DNA of 13,559 bases from positions 1-13,559 of the forward strand of contig CANGMU010000045.1 of NCBI GenBank assembly GCA_947454665.1, in the 5' to 3' direction. Both the position numbers and the translations under genes were made by a program. Positions 13,540 through 13,559 of this stretch are shown here, piece after piece. Numbering within the stretch: position 1 is the stretch's first letter; every line of letters starts with the position of its first letter. The stretch is from Pseudomonadota bacterium. GTDB lineage: Bacteria > Pseudomonadota > Gammaproteobacteria > Steroidobacterales > Steroidobacteraceae. Below the pieces are notes generated by a model. It searched no databases, had not been told where the DNA came from, and was given only the letters and a program-made list of their open reading frames with translations.

Positions 13540-13559
13540 CCGTACTGGTTGGGAACTTA

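Overview
The window is a high-GC proteobacterial replication-origin neighbourhood followed by an accessory peptide-modification/protease cluster. The order dnaN-dnaA (leftward), then rpmH-rnpA-yidD-yidC-mnmE (rightward), is the conserved oriC arrangement of Gamma- and many Betaproteobacteria. The 46-residue L34 beginning MATKRT, the YidC start MNNPRLFLW...LNYETW and a CIGK-ending MnmE suggest a gammaproteobacterium near Xanthomonadales/Nevskiales/Steroidobacterales. DnaA (GGVGLGKTHL) and YidC (Lys at the groove position) also carry residues I associate with Betaproteobacteria, so the placement is an inference from motifs only.

Layout. 1-355: the first 118 codons of dnaN, cut by the window edge. 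356-618: a gene-free dnaN-dnaA intergenic region that looks like oriC. It has an AT-rich stretch, a run of TAG/CAG trinucleotides resembling DnaA-trios, a short GC cluster, and several near-consensus DnaA boxes, two of them arranged as an inverted repeat. 619-1956: dnaA, probably starting at a TTG with a good Shine-Dalgarno sequence. 1957-2080: a compact divergent promoter region. 2081-5983: rpmH, rnpA, yidD, yidC and mnmE, tightly packed or overlapping. They encode ribosomal protein L34, the RNase P protein, two membrane-protein insertion factors and a tRNA-modifying GTPase. A possible 27-codon ORF is coupled to the yidC stop.

6151-10069: a four-gene operon-like set of circularly permuted type-2 ATP-grasp protein, alpha-E protein, transglutaminase-like protein and Anbu-type proteasome-like protease. 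Junctions of 2 nt, a 4-nt overlap and 9 nt imply co-expression. The likely logic is ATP-dependent formation of a peptide or isopeptide bond (ATP-grasp plus alpha-E), a papain-fold cysteine enzyme (transglutaminase) that cleaves or transfers such a bond, and a self-compartmentalising Ntn-hydrolase. The natural substrate of this widespread cluster is not established as far as I know, so it is the best candidate here for an incompletely described system.

10080-11628: two leftward envelope-directed genes, a lipoprotein with an SLT-type lytic transglycosylase domain preceded by a secreted protein of uncertain family (DUF8021-like). 11725-12303: a rightward DUF502 membrane protein. 12304-13539: a leftward secreted serine hydrolase of the beta-lactamase/NylB-like class, whose stop codon abuts the DUF502 stop. 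No rRNA, tRNA, CRISPR, insertion sequence or clear intrinsic terminator was seen.
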